Positions 26,392 through 34,812 of a stretch of DNA of 64,000 nucleotides are shown here, in pieces. This DNA comes from Acidisoma sp. PAMC 29798 (GTDB lineage: Bacteria; Pseudomonadota; Alphaproteobacteria; Acetobacterales; Acetobacteraceae): contig NZ_CP126994.1 in NCBI RefSeq assembly GCF_030252425.1, positions 4,335,001 to 4,399,000 of the forward strand. Direction: 5' to 3'. Positions within the stretch are counted from its first letter, which is position 1, and each line of letters opens with the position of its first letter. The position numbers and the translations under genes were made by a program. The notes under the pieces were generated by a model that made no database searches, was not told where the DNA came from, and worked only from the letters and a program-made list of their open reading frames with translations.

Positions 26392-27024
26392 TCAGGAGGC
26401 CATGGTCAGGCGTTTGACGAAGGCGGAGACCTTGTGGCGCCGCATTTCGGACCGCGCCTCGCCGTCACTCGTCATGTAATTGAGCTGGATGACATAGCGG
26501 GTGCCAACGAATTGCTTATGGCCGTGCCAGGTCGTGGGGCCATTGGGAAACACCAGCAGCGTGCCGTTCACGGGCGGCACTTCCACCGCGTAATCCTCGA
26601 TATCATCCGGGCCGCGCAGTAGGCGCAGGCAGCCCTCGCGCCGCGCCCAGGCCTCGGTCTCTGGATTGAGATACAGCAAGATCGTGACGCGCTTCGTGTG
26701 GCTGTCGCAATGGATGCGCCCATCCTTCTCGCGGCTCGCCCCGCGCAGCGTCACCATCGTCGGCGCATCAGCGAGGTCGAGGCCGAATTTCCGCGCCACC
26801 GCCGCGCGGAAGCGCGGGCCTTCCAGCGCCTTCATCAACTCAGTTGCATGAGGCCCGAGGCGCAGTGAGCCGATCGGGAAGGAGCCGCCCTTATCCAGCT
26901 TGGGCAGTTCGCGCACGACTTCGCCGAGCGAGGCGGGTTTCACGAAATTTTCGACCAGGATGTGGTCATAGGGGTCGGACGAGACGGGCGTTGCGTCGAA
27001 GGCTTGGTAATCGAGATCGATCAT
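26392..27024 (-). CDS. 2-oxoglutarate/Fe(II)-dependent oxygenase-like protein
   Basis: A 210-residue protein with a double-stranded beta-helix oxygenase signature: HxD in GRIHCDSHTKRVTILLY, distal His in TTWHGHKQFVG and the 2OG-binding Arg in GTRYVIQLNY. The N-terminal PYDHILVENFVKPASLGEVV resembles prolyl-4-hydroxylase-like proteins found beside glycan genes. The ATG at 27024 has GGTGGA upstream. An ATG at 27132 adds 36 Pro/Ala-rich residues, overlaps rnd by 35 bases and has no good Shine-Dalgarno, so it is the second choice. The substrate is unknown. Confidence 0.82.
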   Translation of the reverse strand: MIDLDYQAFDATPVSSDPYDHILVENFVKPASLGEVVRELPKLDKGGSFPIGSLRLGPHATELMKALEGPRFRAAVARKFGLDLADAPTMVTLRGASREKDGRIHCDSHTKRVTILLYLNPETEAWARREGCLRLLRGPDDIEDYAVEVPPVNGTLLVFPNGPTTWHGHKQFVGTRYVIQLNYMTSDGEARSEMRRHKVSAFVKRLTMAS

Positions 27025-27097
27025 GGCCGTTTCCACCACTTGCACATCACTCTCAACTAGCACGACCGGCTGCGCTGGGGCAGGCGCCGCCCGCGTA

Positions 27098-27760
27098 TCA
27101 GCCGCGATGGGCGTAGATATCGGGCTCATCATAGCCCAGGAGATCGAGTTCGCAGCGTGCCGGCAGAAAGTCGAAGCACGCTTGCGCGAGGGCGAGCCGG
27201 TTCTCCCGGATCAGCAGCGCCTCGAGCCGCGCCCAGAGCGCGTGCAGGTGCAAGACGTCAGACGCGGCATAGGCCAGTTGCTCGGCCGAAAGCTCCGGCG
27301 CACCCCAGTCGCTGGTCTGCTGCTGCTTGCTGATATCGACGCCCAGAATCTCCTTGCACAAATCGCGCAGGCCATGGCGGTCGGTGAAGGTGCGCACCAG
27401 CTTGGCGGCGATCTTGGTGCATTTGACCGGCGTCGCCCGAATGCCCAGGGCGTGGAACAGCATCGCCACGTCGAAGCGCGCGAAATGCATCAGCTTCACC
27501 CGCGCCGGGTCGGCCAGCAGGGCCTTGAGGTTGGGGCAGTCATAGCCGTGACCGCCCAGGCTCGGGGGAATGAGCTGCACCAGATGGGCCTGCCCGTCCC
27601 CAGCGGAAAGCTGGATCAAGCACAGCCGGTCCCGCCGCGGGTCGAGGCCCATGGTCTCGGTATCCACGGCGATGACGGCACCGAGGTCGAGCCCGGGCGG
27701 CAGGTCGTGCCGGTGCAGATGGATGGTGGCATTGGGCATGAACTGGGTGATGTCGGCCAT
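27098..27760 (-). CDS. rnd: Ribonuclease D (short form, DEDD exonuclease)
   Basis: A 220-residue 3'-5' exoribonuclease with the DEDDy residues in AVDTETMGLDPRRDRLCLIQ, KLMHFARFDVAML and QLAYAASDVLHLHALW. It lacks the HRDC domains of E. coli RNase D, as is usual in alphaproteobacteria. The ATG at 27760 is chosen because homologs begin shortly before the exonuclease strand. A GTG at 27790 and an ATG at 27739 are alternatives, and none has a clear ribosome-binding site. First gene of a three-gene run with the oxygenase and Nudix genes. Confidence 0.92.
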   Translation of the reverse strand: MADITQFMPNATIHLHRHDLPPGLDLGAVIAVDTETMGLDPRRDRLCLIQLSAGDGQAHLVQLIPPSLGGHGYDCPNLKALLADPARVKLMHFARFDVAMLFHALGIRATPVKCTKIAAKLVRTFTDRHGLRDLCKEILGVDISKQQQTSDWGAPELSAEQLAYAASDVLHLHALWARLEALLIRENRLALAQACFDFLPARCELDLLGYDEPDIYAHRG

Positions 27761-27823
27761 GCGCCGTGCTAGCGGATGGCGGCCCCTCACTCAATATGGG
27801 GCGACCAGAGGACTGTCAGACCC

Positions 27824-28645
27824 ATGGAACACTCCGATCTTGACGCGCGCTTCGCCTTCGCTTCCCGGCTGATCGAGGAGGCAGGCGCCCTGGCACTCGG
27901 CTATTTCCAGAGGCTCGGCAGCCTCACCGTCACCAGCAAGGGCCCGCAGGACATGGCGAGCGAGGCCGACCTCAATACCGAAATTCTGATCAAGGATCGG
28001 ATCGCGGCGGCCTTCCCCGAGGATGCCTTTCTCGGCGAGGAAACCGGCCGCACCGAGGTCGCCGCCACGGCGCGCGGTATTTGGGTTGTGGACCCGATCG
28101 ACGGCACGCAGCCCTTCGTGAGCGGCATGCCCGGTTGGTGCGTCTCCATCGCTTTCGTGTTCGACGGGATCGCGGAACTGGGCTTCGTCTTCAGCCCAGC
28201 GCAGAACGAGCTTTTCGTCGGCCGGCGCGGCGGTGGCGCGACGCTGAACGGCCAGCCGATTGCGGTGCGCCCCAATGCGCGCATCACGGATGGCCTAGTC
28301 GGCCTTGGGTATAACAACAAGATCCCCGCCGCCGACTTCCTGCCGCTGGTGTCGGCTTTGCTGGACCAGGGCGCGACCTTCTATCGCAACGGCTCGGGTG
28401 CCCTGATGCTATGTTACGTCGGTTGCGGGCGCCTGCTGGGCTACGTGGAGCAGCGCATCAATAGCTGGGACTGTCTGGGCGCGCTCGCGGTGATCGAAGC
28501 CGCCGGGGGCACGGTTAGCGATTTCCTCGCCGATGAGGGAATGTGGACCGGCCATGCCCTTGCCGCCGGTGCGCCCGAGGTTTTCCCCACCCTCGCGGCG
28601 CTCGTGGGGGTCATCGCGAAGCCGTACGCCGTCAGGCCAGAATGA
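27824..28645 (+). CDS. Inositol monophosphatase family phosphatase
   Basis: A 273-residue Mg-dependent phosphatase of the SuhB/HisN superfamily. Metal-binding motifs are FLGEETG, then WVVDPIDGT, and NSWDCLGALAVIEAAGG near the C-terminus. The residue after DGT is Gln where most members have Asn (DGTxNF), so the substrate may be other than inositol phosphate. Histidinol-phosphate and sugar phosphates are possibilities. The start at 27824 (MEHSDLD) is preferred over the open frame from 27776. The 3' end overlaps the convergent hypothetical gene by 14 bases. Confidence 0.88.
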   Translation: MEHSDLDARFAFASRLIEEAGALALGYFQRLGSLTVTSKGPQDMASEADLNTEILIKDRIAAAFPEDAFLGEETGRTEVAATARGIWVVDPIDGTQPFVSGMPGWCVSIAFVFDGIAELGFVFSPAQNELFVGRRGGGATLNGQPIAVRPNARITDGLVGLGYNNKIPAADFLPLVSALLDQGATFYRNGSGALMLCYVGCGRLLGYVEQRINSWDCLGALAVIEAAGGTVSDFLADEGMWTGHALAAGAPEVFPTLAALVGVIAKPYAVRPE

Positions 28646-29126
28646 GGGCACACACGGCTTCTTCGAAGGTTTCCGGTAGGAGAAGCTTGGGTTTGCCCGC
28701 GTTGCGGCTGCGGCGCGCAATGAACCACCGCGCGCTCGCCCCGTCGGAGACCAGTTTGTAGATGAAGTAATCATCGGTGCGCGACAGGCCATCCGCGCGC
28801 TTGAGTTTGATCTCATTGCGAATATTCGCGCATGTCGTGCCGGTGGGCGTCACGGTCACTTCAATGCCGGCCGTCGGAACAGGCCGGATCGACAAGGCGG
28901 GCACGGTCAGTTCGCCCAATTCGGGGTCGATGACGATCATCTGTATTCGGCGCGACTGGATCTTTTCTTCAGCCACATAAGGCTGCATCCAATCGTCCAA
29001 TGTTTTGAACAAGGCTTCGTAGGTGCTGACCTCCGCGTCGCGGCGCGAAACGCAATTCGCCTGGAGCGCGGCATTTGCTTGCGCGCGCTGCTGCACGGCG
29101 TCGACGGCATCTCGCAAGCGCATCAT
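28632..29126 (-). CDS. Hypothetical protein
   Basis: A 164-residue soluble protein with no family I recognise. A helical N-terminus (LRDAVDAVQQRAQANAALQ) is followed by a mixed region with QMIVIDPELGELTVPALSI, and the C-terminus ends in a hydrophobic helix. The ATG at 29126 (followed by a second ATG) has GGGAGG 8 bases upstream, which fixes the start. It lies downstream of two other small unknown genes on the same strand. Confidence 0.6.
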   Translation of the reverse strand: MMRLRDAVDAVQQRAQANAALQANCVSRRDAEVSTYEALFKTLDDWMQPYVAEEKIQSRRIQMIVIDPELGELTVPALSIRPVPTAGIEVTVTPTGTTCANIRNEIKLKRADGLSRTDDYFIYKLVSDGASARWFIARRSRNAGKPKLLLPETFEEAVCALILA

Positions 29127-29220
29127 TGGATGACCTCCCTTTTCTTGAGAAAACTCAAGCACAAGCGACCGATCATGTCGAATTCAATCCGAGCCCCGCA
29201 GAGCTATCCGGGAGGGATGA

Positions 29221-29469
29221 TTATGCGCCTTTGGGAGGATCGATGTCTTCAACCATCTGAGGCGACGGTTGCTTGAGGATGACGTAATGGGCATCCCGAA
29301 GGGCTTGCACGACCTCCGCCGCCACATGCGCCGCCATCGTGCGGTCGCCCGGATGGGCCGATCTGCGGCCCAGGCGCTGCACGCCGGCGCGCGCCGCCCG
29401 ATGCAACGCGGCCTCATCGGGCGCCTCATAGCGGGCCTCGGAGGAGGGCAGAAGATAGGGCTCGATCAT
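29221..29469 (-). CDS. Small hypothetical protein
   Basis: An 82-residue protein (MIEPYLLPSSEARYEAPDEA at the N-terminus) with a central Arg-rich helix-like stretch and AAEVVQALRDAHYVILK near the end. No known domain is recognised. The ATG at 29469 has GAAGGAG upstream, supporting real translation. The spacing to neighbours is about 80-95 bases on each side, so the operon status is unclear. Confidence 0.5.
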   Translation of the reverse strand: MIEPYLLPSSEARYEAPDEAALHRAARAGVQRLGRRSAHPGDRTMAAHVAAEVVQALRDAHYVILKQPSPQMVEDIDPPKGA

Positions 29470-29548
29470 GCAGGGGTCTCCTTCTCGCGAAGAGAACAAA
29501 GCATGAACTAGAGCTGGAGGGGAGTCCCCTCTTATCGAACCATGCGTG

Positions 29549-29869
29549 TCAGTCGGCCTCGGCTTGCCGCGCCAGCTGATGGTAGATATCGACGATTTCT
29601 TCGGCGATATGGCTCAGCTCGAAATCCCACCATTGCGCGAGGACGAGGGGCGCCCGTTGATCCGGCGCCAGCTCATGCACCACGGCTTCAAACCGCCGGC
29701 CAAGGTCGGCCCGAGGGAAGTCTTCGGCCCGCAAGGCCATGACCTCTGGCGTCAGGGCCGCCCGCAAGCGCGCCTTCAGGGGGCCCATGCCGGCCGCAAG
29801 ACTGCGGGTGGCGTGATAAAGCTGCTCTCTGGCGGTGTGGCCTTCGTTCACGGCTCCGGCGATCCTCAT
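29549..29869 (-). CDS. Small hypothetical protein
   Basis: A 106-residue, largely helical protein (AREQLYHATRSLAAGMGPLK, later ELSHIAEEIVDIYHQLARQ). No family is recognised and no signal or membrane segment is seen. The ATG at 29869 follows a weak GGGACTGG. It is probably first in a minus-strand group of three small unknown genes (29869 to 28632). Confidence 0.5.
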   Translation of the reverse strand: MRIAGAVNEGHTAREQLYHATRSLAAGMGPLKARLRAALTPEVMALRAEDFPRADLGRRFEAVVHELAPDQRAPLVLAQWWDFELSHIAEEIVDIYHQLARQAEAD

Positions 29870-29927
29870 CCAGTCCCATCAGGCATGCGTGTTACCATGG
29901 CCACAGCTTCAAACGATAAGGCAAGAG

Positions 29928-29949
29928 CGGTGCAAGCGATGTTGCACCG
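29928..29949. repeat. Perfect 8-bp inverted repeat
   Basis: CGGTGCAA-GCGATG-TTGCACCG in the 162-base divergent region between the small hypothetical gene and the Dabb gene. There is no T-run, so a terminator is unlikely. It could be a protein-binding site for one or both divergent genes. The rest of 29870-30031 shows nothing I recognise. Confidence 0.35.
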
Positions 29950-30031
29950 TCTCGGATATCTGGACTTCGCGTTGAGGATCACTCACAGACTGTGCGGTCG
30001 ATGTCATCTGTGAAACCGCTGGGAGCCGATC

Positions 30032-30334
30032 ATGATCAAGCACATCGTCATGTGGAACGTCTCTGGCGACAGCCCGGATGAAAAGGGTCGATCGGCCATC
30101 CGCGTCAAGCACGCCTTCGAAGGATTGCGCGGTAAGATTCCCGGTCTTCTCCATCTCGAAGTCGGCATCGATATCAGCCGCATCTCCTACGCCTGCGATG
30201 TCGTTCTGTATTCTGAGTTCGCGGATGCCGCCGCCCTCACGGCGTATGCGCAGCATCCTGCGCATCTCGATGTCCGTGATCAGCTCGAGGGGATTCGCAT
30301 CGCACGCCATCAGGTCGATTACGCGGTGGAATGA
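30032..30334 (+). CDS. Dabb (stress-responsive alpha/beta-barrel) domain protein
   Basis: A 100-residue single-domain ferredoxin-fold protein of the Dabb family. It begins MIKHIVMWNV, contains KIPGLLHLEVGIDISR, and later AYAQHPAHLDVRDQL, all typical of the family. Members dimerise; their roles range from stress response to cyclase and hydrolase chemistry, so no reaction is assigned. The stop lies 15 bases from the convergent maeB stop. Confidence 0.88.
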   Translation: MIKHIVMWNVSGDSPDEKGRSAIRVKHAFEGLRGKIPGLLHLEVGIDISRISYACDVVLYSEFADAAALTAYAQHPAHLDVRDQLEGIRIARHQVDYAVE

Positions 30335-30349
30335 CCGAGGCGCGTCCCA

Positions 30350-32632
30350 CTACTCCATGCTCGTCGCAGCCAGACAGGCAAAGACCACAAGGTCGGAGAC
30401 CTTGCTGTCCATGGGCACGATCTGCACGGGGCGTTCCAGCCCCGTCAATACCGGACCGATCACGCGCGCTTCACCCAGGCGCGACACCATCTGCGTGGTG
30501 ATCTGCGCCGCGTCCAGGCTCGGCATGACCAGCACATTGGCATTGCCCGTCAACCGGCAGAAGGGATAGCCCTCCCGCAAACTGGGATCGAGCGCCACAT
30601 CCGGGCTGAGATCGCCATCGAATTCGAAGTCGACGTTCCGCGCCTCCAATAGCCGGATAGCGGCGGCGATGCGTTCGGCGCCCTCATTTGGCGGTAACCC
30701 GAAGGTGGAGTGAGAGCAGAAAGCAACGCGGGGCGTTTGGCCTAAAGCGCGCATACGGAGCGCGGTGCCGATTGCAATCGCCGCCAGTTCTTCCGCCGTG
30801 GGTTCGTGATGGACCAGCGTGTCGGCCACCAGCAGGGTGGTGCGCTGCGTCACGATCATCGACAAGCCAAAGGACACGCCGCCGGGCTTGGGATCGATGG
30901 CGAGTCGCACCGCTTCCAGCGCCTGGCTCGATGCGCGACTGAGGCCTGTCACCATGCCATCCGCATCGCCCAGCGCGACCGCGACGGCGGCGAAGACATT
31001 GCGGTCCTGGTTGACCATGCGCTGCACGTCCCGCAGCAGATAGCCCTTCCTTTGCAGCCTGCCATACAGGAAATCGACATAGCGCGCGTTGTGCGGATCC
31101 TCCGCTTCAGACAGGCGCGCATTACGAATCTCGATGCCATCTTCCAACACCAGTCCCAGCCGATCGAAGGCGGCACGCACGCGCACTTCGTTCCCGATCA
31201 GGATCGGAGTACCGAACCCCTCCTTATGGAATTGTGCTGCCGCCCGCACCATCGTTTCATGCTCGCCCTCGGCGAAGACCATGCGGCGGGGTTGATCGCG
31301 CACCCCTTCCATGATGAGGTCGAGGGTGTTCATGGCGGTATCCAACCGCGCTGCCAGCTCCCGCCCGTAGCGGCGCGATTCGGTCAGCGGCCGACGCGCG
31401 ACACCGCTCTCCATCGCGGCCCGCGCGACGGCGATGGGAATGCGCGTGATCAGGCGTGGATCGAAGGCATTGGGAATGATGTAGTCCGGCCCGAAGCGCA
31501 GCTGTCGCGCCGCCGCACGATGCACTTCATCGGGCACATCTTCCCGCGCGAGCACGGCGAGCGCCTGTGCGGCGGCGGCCTTCATCGCCTCATTGATGGT
31601 GCTTGCGCGCACATCCAATGCGCCGCGAAAAATATAGGGAAAGCCGAGCACGTTGTTGACTTGATTGGGATAGTCCGAGCGGCCTGTGGCAACGATCGCA
31701 TCCGGGCAGGCGGCACGCGCTTCCTCGGGCGTGATTTCGGGATCGGGATTGGCGAGGGCGAAGATGATCGGCTTGGGCGCCATGCTGCGCACCATGTCCT
31801 GCGTCAGCGCGCCCCGCGCGGAGAGGCCCAGAAACACGTCCGCGCCGCGCATCGCCTCGGCCAGTGTGCGCAGCGGCGTCTCGACCGCATGGGCCGATTT
31901 CCATTGATTGAGATCGGTGCGGTCACGATGAATGACGCCCTTGGTATCGCAGGCGAGGATATTCTCCCGCCTCATACCAAGGGTCAGTAGAAGATCGATG
32001 CAGGCGATGCCGGCGGCTCCGGCGCCATTGACCACGAGCGTCGTCGTGGCGAGCGTGCGCCCCGTCAGCAGACAGGCATTGATCAACCCGGCCGCCGCCA
32101 CGATGGCGGTGCCATGCTGGTCGTCATGAAAGACCGGGATATCCATCAACTCGCGCAACCGGCTTTCGATGATGAAGCATTCCGGCGCCTTGATATCTTC
32201 CAGGTTGATACCGCCGAAAGAAGGTCCGAGCAGGCGCACGCAATTGACGAATTCCTCAACGTCTTCGGTGGACACTTCGAGATCGATGCCATCAATATCG
32301 GCAAAGCGCTTGAACAGCGCGACCTTGCCCTCCATCACAGGCTTGGAGGCGAGGGCGCCGATATTGCCGAGGCCAAGCACCGCCGTGCCGTTGGAGATGA
32401 CCGCGACCATATTGCCGCGCGTAGTATAGGTATAAGCCAAATCAGGGTTGGCGGCGATTTCCAGGCAAGGCGCGGCGACGCCGGGCGAATAGGCGAGAGA
32501 CAGGTCGCGTGCCGTGGCCAAGGGTTTCGAGATGCGCGTTTCCAGCTTGCCCGGCCGTCCCGAGGCATGGAGGTCTAGCGCGCTTTTTGCGAGAAAAGCC
32601 CGCTGAGACTCGATCGTGTCATGATTGGCCAT
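30350..32632 (-). CDS. maeB: NADP-dependent malic enzyme with C-terminal phosphotransacetylase-like domain
   Basis: A 760-residue hybrid malic enzyme converting malate to pyruvate, CO2 and NAD(P)H. Residues 1-430 are the malic enzyme part (SLAYSPGVAAPCLEI, VFHDDQHGTAIV, nucleotide-binding VVNGAGAAGIACIDLL). Residues 440-760 are the phosphotransacetylase-like regulatory part (MVFAEGEHETMVRAAAQFHK, LNVLVMPSLD-type end). Acetyl-CoA inhibition through this second domain is known for the family. The ATG at 32632 has AAGGA 10 bases upstream. Confidence 0.95.
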   Translation of the reverse strand: MANHDTIESQRAFLAKSALDLHASGRPGKLETRISKPLATARDLSLAYSPGVAAPCLEIAANPDLAYTYTTRGNMVAVISNGTAVLGLGNIGALASKPVMEGKVALFKRFADIDGIDLEVSTEDVEEFVNCVRLLGPSFGGINLEDIKAPECFIIESRLRELMDIPVFHDDQHGTAIVAAAGLINACLLTGRTLATTTLVVNGAGAAGIACIDLLLTLGMRRENILACDTKGVIHRDRTDLNQWKSAHAVETPLRTLAEAMRGADVFLGLSARGALTQDMVRSMAPKPIIFALANPDPEITPEEARAACPDAIVATGRSDYPNQVNNVLGFPYIFRGALDVRASTINEAMKAAAAQALAVLAREDVPDEVHRAAARQLRFGPDYIIPNAFDPRLITRIPIAVARAAMESGVARRPLTESRRYGRELAARLDTAMNTLDLIMEGVRDQPRRMVFAEGEHETMVRAAAQFHKEGFGTPILIGNEVRVRAAFDRLGLVLEDGIEIRNARLSEAEDPHNARYVDFLYGRLQRKGYLLRDVQRMVNQDRNVFAAVAVALGDADGMVTGLSRASSQALEAVRLAIDPKPGGVSFGLSMIVTQRTTLLVADTLVHHEPTAEELAAIAIGTALRMRALGQTPRVAFCSHSTFGLPPNEGAERIAAAIRLLEARNVDFEFDGDLSPDVALDPSLREGYPFCRLTGNANVLVMPSLDAAQITTQMVSRLGEARVIGPVLTGLERPVQIVPMDSKVSDLVVFACLAATSME

Positions 32633-32684
32633 CGTCGACGTTTCCTTAGCCTTGTTATGCGTTGAGCACAGCGACTTTCAGGAA

Positions 32685-32816
32685 TTAGGGGGTCCGCGAG
32701 GTCTCCAGCGCGTTGGTGCGGGCGCGGCCCATCGCCTGTTTCAGTCGGCTGCGGAGGACAGCAAGGGGGCGGACAATCCAGCCGAGGCGCGGGTTGTCCG
32801 CTCGCGCGTCGGTCAT
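32685..32816 (-). CDS. Putative 43-residue basic small protein
   Basis: A small ORF in the 306-base gap between pcaF and maeB, on the same strand. The ATG at 32816 is preceded by a strong purine-rich GAGGGAGGG about 9 bases upstream. The product begins MTDARADNPRLGWIVRP and continues with a basic helix (LRSRLKQAMGRARTNAL). It ends 52 bases before the maeB start. It may be a genuine small protein or a leader ORF. The remainder of 32633-32938 contains nothing I recognise. Confidence 0.4.
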   Translation of the reverse strand: MTDARADNPRLGWIVRPLAVLRSRLKQAMGRARTNALETSRTP

Positions 32817-32938
32817 TCTTGCCGCCCTCCCTCGTCTTTTTTGTCAGTCTCTTGCGCCAAGTCTACCAACGGCCGGCGGCGTAGCGAGCGTCAAAATGTT
32901 CAACTTGGACAAAATCGCGAATCCATGAGCATCCGCGA

Positions 32939-34144
32939 CTAGACCCGCTCGATCAACATGGCGATGCCTTGGCCGACGCCGATGCACATGGTGACGATGG
33001 CGCGCCGCCCGCCCCGCATTTCCAGCGTGTGCACGGCCGTCATCGCGAGGCGGGCGCCGGACATGCCGAGCGGATGGCCAAGGGCGATGGCGCCGCCATG
33101 CGGGTTCACATGCGGCGCGTCGTCCGGCAGGCCGAGGCGTCGCAACACCGCCAAGGCCTGGCTGGCAAAAGCCTCATTCAATTCGATCAGGTCGATGTCC
33201 TTGATCGATAGCCCCGTGCGGGCCAGCAGCTTTTCGGTCGCGGGTGCGGGCCCGATGCCCATGATTGCGGGCTCAACGCCCGCAGTCGCCATCGCGACGA
33301 CACGGGCGCGCGGCGTGAGGCCGTGCCGTACTGCGCCCGCTTCACTCGCCAGAATCAGCGCGGCCGCGCCATCATTGACGCCGGAGGCATTGCCGGCGGT
33401 GACGGAGCCGCCATCGCGCCGGAAGGGCGTCTTGAGCTTCGCCAAAGCCTCCAGCGTCGTCTCCGGGCGCGGATGCTCATCGACCGCCACGACCGTGTCG
33501 CCCTTGCGGCCCTTGATGGTGATCGGCGTGATCTCGCGCGCAAAATAGCCCTCGTCCTGCGCGGCCTTGGTGCGCTGTTGGGACCGCCATGCGAAGGCAT
33601 CCTGATCGGCGCGGGAAATATCGAAGCGCTCCGCCACATTCTCCCCCGTCTCCGGCATGGTATCGACGCCGTAGATGGCCTTCAGCGCGGGGTTGACGAA
33701 GCGCCAGCCGATGGTGGTGTCCTGCAACTCCGCCTGGCGGGAAAAGGCCTCGGTCGCTTTGCCCATGACGAAGGGTGCACGCGTCATGCTCTCCACGCCG
33801 CCGGCCAGCAAAAGATCGCCGTCGCCCGTGCGGATCATGCGCGCGGCGGTGCCGACGGCATCAAGACCAGAACCGCAGAGACGATTGACGGTGCCGCCCG
33901 GCGTGCCGACTGGGTAGCCCGCGAGCAGCACCGCCATGCGCGCGACATCGCGATTATCCTCGCCCGCCTGATTGGCACAGCCGAGATAGCAATCGTCCAC
34001 AGCATCCCAATCGACCGAGGTATTGCGTTCCCGCAGCACGCGCAGCGGATGCGCTGCCAGATCATCGGCGCGGACGTCGCGCAGAGCGCCCGCGTAGCGG
34101 CCGATCGGCGTGCGGGTAAAGTCACAGATGAAGGCTTCAGCCAT
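32939..34144 (-). CDS. pcaF: 3-oxoadipyl-CoA thiolase / acetyl-CoA acyltransferase
   Basis: A 401-residue thiolase. The acylated Cys is in GGTVNRLCGSGLDAV (about residue 90), the catalytic His is in NPHGGAIALGHPLGMSGAR and the second Cys is in MCIGVGQGI near the C-terminus. The length and the adjacent CoA-transferase genes fit PcaF, which cleaves 3-oxoadipyl-CoA to succinyl-CoA and acetyl-CoA. The ATG overlaps the pcaJ stop by 8 bases. An acetoacetyl-CoA thiolase role cannot be excluded from sequence alone. Confidence 0.9.
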   Translation of the reverse strand: MAEAFICDFTRTPIGRYAGALRDVRADDLAAHPLRVLRERNTSVDWDAVDDCYLGCANQAGEDNRDVARMAVLLAGYPVGTPGGTVNRLCGSGLDAVGTAARMIRTGDGDLLLAGGVESMTRAPFVMGKATEAFSRQAELQDTTIGWRFVNPALKAIYGVDTMPETGENVAERFDISRADQDAFAWRSQQRTKAAQDEGYFAREITPITIKGRKGDTVVAVDEHPRPETTLEALAKLKTPFRRDGGSVTAGNASGVNDGAAALILASEAGAVRHGLTPRARVVAMATAGVEPAIMGIGPAPATEKLLARTGLSIKDIDLIELNEAFASQALAVLRRLGLPDDAPHVNPHGGAIALGHPLGMSGARLAMTAVHTLEMRGGRRAIVTMCIGVGQGIAMLIERV

Positions 34145-34805
34145 CGATTGTCTCCGCCATGCGCAGAGGCGCGCCGGTGCGTGTTTGAAGCGCGTCCAAG
34201 GTCAGCCCCGGCACCATTTCGCGCACCAGGAATCCATCCGCCGTGACGTCGATCACGGCCAGATTTGTGTAGATGCGGCTGACCGCGCCCAGCGCCGTCA
34301 GCGGGTAGCTGCAACGATCGACCAGCTTGGGCGCGCCGTCCTTGGTGGTGTGCTCGGTCATCGCCCAGATGCGTTTTGCGCCCACGGCGAGATCCATGGC
34401 GCCGCCGACCGCCGGCGCCGCATCGGCGTTGGAGGTCGCCCAATTGGCGAGATCGCCGTTCTGCGCCACCTCGAACGCGCCAAGCACACAAAGGTCGATA
34501 TGGCCGCCACGGATCATCGCGAAGCTGTCGGCATGATGGAAGAACGCGCCACCCTGAAGCAGCGTCACATGCTGTTTGCCCGCATTGATCAGCCAGGGAT
34601 CGATAGTGTCCGGCGCAGGCGCGGCACCCATGCCGAGAATGCCGTTTTCAGAATGCAGCAGCACCTCGCGTCCCTCGGGGATGCAATCGGCGATCAGGGT
34701 CGGGATGCCGATGCCGAGATTGACGTACCATCCCTCCAGAATGTCGACCGCGACACGACGGGCCATGTCCTTGCGGCTTAAGGGCGTGAAATCGCTCATG
34801 CTCAT
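34137..34805 (-). CDS. pcaJ: 3-oxoacid (3-oxoadipate) CoA-transferase subunit B
   Basis: A 222-residue beta subunit of a class I CoA-transferase. The catalytic Glu is in LLHSENGILGMG (about residue 50), followed by INAGKQHVTLLQGGAFFHH and AVGGAMDLAVGAKRIW. PcaIJ transfers CoA from succinyl-CoA to 3-oxoadipate. The ATG at 34805 has GAGGAG close upstream; a second ATG at 34799 is also well placed. It lies 7 bases after pcaI and overlaps pcaF by 8. Confidence 0.9.
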   Translation of the reverse strand: MSMSDFTPLSRKDMARRVAVDILEGWYVNLGIGIPTLIADCIPEGREVLLHSENGILGMGAAPAPDTIDPWLINAGKQHVTLLQGGAFFHHADSFAMIRGGHIDLCVLGAFEVAQNGDLANWATSNADAAPAVGGAMDLAVGAKRIWAMTEHTTKDGAPKLVDRCSYPLTALGAVSRIYTNLAVIDVTADGFLVREMVPGLTLDALQTRTGAPLRMAETIDG

Positions 34806-34812
34806 TGTCTCC

